The position numbers were made by a program, and so were the translations under genes. The notes under the pieces were generated by a model. The model did not search any database. It was not told the DNA's origin and worked only from the letters and a program-made list of their open reading frames with translations. A stretch of 6,722 bases of DNA, taken from the NCBI GenBank assembly GCA_021777685.1, contig JAJYDH010000362.1, positions 1 to 6,722 of the forward strand, read 5' to 3'. The stretch is from Planctomycetota bacterium. GTDB lineage: Bacteria > Planctomycetota > Planctomycetia > Isosphaerales > Isosphaeraceae. Shown in pieces: positions 5,963 through 6,722 of this stretch (position 1 is the first letter of the stretch; the number at the start of each line of letters is the position of its first letter).

Positions 5963-6020
5963 GAACCCGCGACGGATTCCAGGTCGACGGCGACCCGGCC
6001 CGTCGCGGGTTCTTCTCGTC
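5963..6020 (+). terminator. Strong intrinsic-type terminator between convergent genes
   Basis: GAACCCGCGACGG (5963-5975) and CCGTCGCGGGTTC (6000-6012) form a perfect 13-bp stem. The 24-nt apical part contains a second stem, GGTCG/CGACC (5982-5986 with 5991-5995). The plus strand continues TTCTCGTC after the stem's own TTC, a weak pyrimidine tail. It begins 30 nt after the DUF1559 stop and ends 25 nt before the stop of the opposing gene, so it may end transcription from both sides. Confidence 0.7.
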
Positions 6021-6037
6021 GGCGGGCGGGGCCGGAC

Positions 6038-6722
6038 TCAGCCCCGGACCAGGTCGAGCTGCATCCGGCGGATCGCGTGGTCGACGACCTCGACCACGGT
6101 GAACTCGATCCCGTCGGCCTTGAAGCTCTCTCCGGCCGAGGGGAGCCGGCCGAGGGCGTTGAACGCGAATCCGCCGACCGTCTGGAAATCGCCGTTCGTG
6201 GGGAGGTGGAGGCCGAGTCTCTCGTTCAGGTCTTCCACGGCCACCGTGGCGTCGACTTCGTACCGCGACCCGCCCAGGGCGACGACCGGGTCCTCGGGCG
6301 TGGGAACGTCGTGCTCGTCGTCGATCGGCCCGACCAGGGCCTCCAGGAGGTCTTCGAGCGTGACCAGCCCGGCGACGCCGCCGTACTCGTCGAGGACGAT
6401 GGCGATCTGGCTCCGGCGGGCCCGGAGTTCGTTCATCAGGTCGTTGGCGTTCTTCGTCTCGGGCACGAAGTAGGCGGGGCGGACCAGCTTCCGGGGGACG
6501 ATCGAGTCGACGTCGGCGGTCTCGGTCATGAGCGGGAACAGGTCCTTGGCGTAGAGGATGCCGAGGATGTCGTCGCGGTTCTCGCCGAACATGGGAATCC
6601 GGCTCAGGCCGGAGTCGCGGAAGGTCCTGGCGGCCTGGTGCGCCGAGGCCGTCGCGGGCAGGACGACCATCGAGATGCTCGGCGTCATGATCTCGGAGGC
6701 GTCGCGCCGGGTCAGGGCGACG
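6038..6722 (-). CDS. CNNM/CorC-family protein, CBS pair and CorC/HlyC domain, N-terminus outside window
   Basis: The 227 residues in view are the C-terminal half of a HlyC/CorC (CNNM) membrane protein, a family linked to Mg2+/Co2+ transport and often annotated as hemolysin-like. The fragment opens in frame with ASEIMTPSISM, then SRIPMFG and DDILGILYAKDL of the first CBS domain (about 12-66). The second CBS domain contains SQIAIVLDEYGGVAGLVTLE (104-123) followed by DLLEALVGPIDDEHD. The CorC/HlyC C-terminal domain (about 146-225) shows SRYEVDATVAVEDLNERLGL (152-171) and TVGGFAFNALGRLP. The ATG at 6688 is not the start: coding continues upstream and the motif around it is internal to the family. 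The transmembrane DUF21 domain should lie beyond the right edge. CBS pairs usually bind adenine nucleotides. The substrate cannot be told. Confidence 0.93.
   Translation of the reverse strand, partial: VALTRRDASEIMTPSISMVVLPATASAHQAARTFRDSGLSRIPMFGENRDDILGILYAKDLFPLMTETADVDSIVPRKLVRPAYFVPETKNANDLMNELRARRSQIAIVLDEYGGVAGLVTLEDLLEALVGPIDDEHDVPTPEDPVVALGGSRYEVDATVAVEDLNERLGLHLPTNGDFQTVGGFAFNALGRLPSAGESFKADGIEFTVVEVVDHAIRRMQLDLVRG

Noticed and set aside
1..6722. Mobile elements, CRISPR arrays, tRNA or rRNA genes
   Set aside because: I looked for transposase or integrase motifs, regularly spaced direct repeats, and tRNA or rRNA signatures and found none. The gene content looks like ordinary chromosome.

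Overview
The window is GC-rich (about two-thirds G+C by eye) and reads as a chromosomal segment of a planctomycete. The strongest sign is a DUF1559 protein with a prepilin-type N-terminus and the H-X9-DG C-terminal signature, preceded by a small transthyretin/carboxypeptidase-regulatory-like lipoprotein. Both are typical of, and heavily duplicated in, Planctomycetota. An LptE-like lipoprotein gene and a BamD-like repeat protein gene indicate a cell with a Gram-negative type outer membrane. The base composition fits Isosphaeraceae or Gemmataceae-like lineages, but the genus cannot be decided from the sequence.

Left part, minus strand (1-3588): read in the direction of transcription the order is recO, a BamD/YfiO-like TPR protein, an LptE-like lipoprotein, then folP (dihydropteroate synthase, cut by the left edge). 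The first three are closely spaced (3 and 47 nt gaps) and look like one operon joining DNA repair to outer-membrane assembly. folP follows after 204 nt. That gap carries a possible promoter -10 box and two mutually exclusive 10-bp stems, so folP may have its own structured leader.

Centre (3589-4361): about 770 nt between the divergent recO operon and the lipoprotein gene holds no conventional gene. It does hold several ordered elements: an 11-bp hairpin directly abutting a perfect 14-bp AT-rich palindrome, a 37-codon ORF with a well-placed Shine-Dalgarno sequence, a 24-nt GC-rich perfect palindrome at the end of that ORF, and a plausible sigma70-type promoter for the lipoprotein gene.

Right part (4362-6722): the lipoprotein and DUF1559 genes lie on the plus strand. 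A 13-bp perfect stem terminator follows at 5963-6012. A convergent minus-strand CNNM/CorC-family protein (two CBS domains plus the CorC/HlyC C-terminal domain) runs off the right edge.

Most genes belong to recognisable families. I did not find an evident new multi-gene system. The parts most worth a second look are the folP leader, the central intergenic cluster, and the cysteine-free BamD-like protein with its Gly/Met-rich tail.
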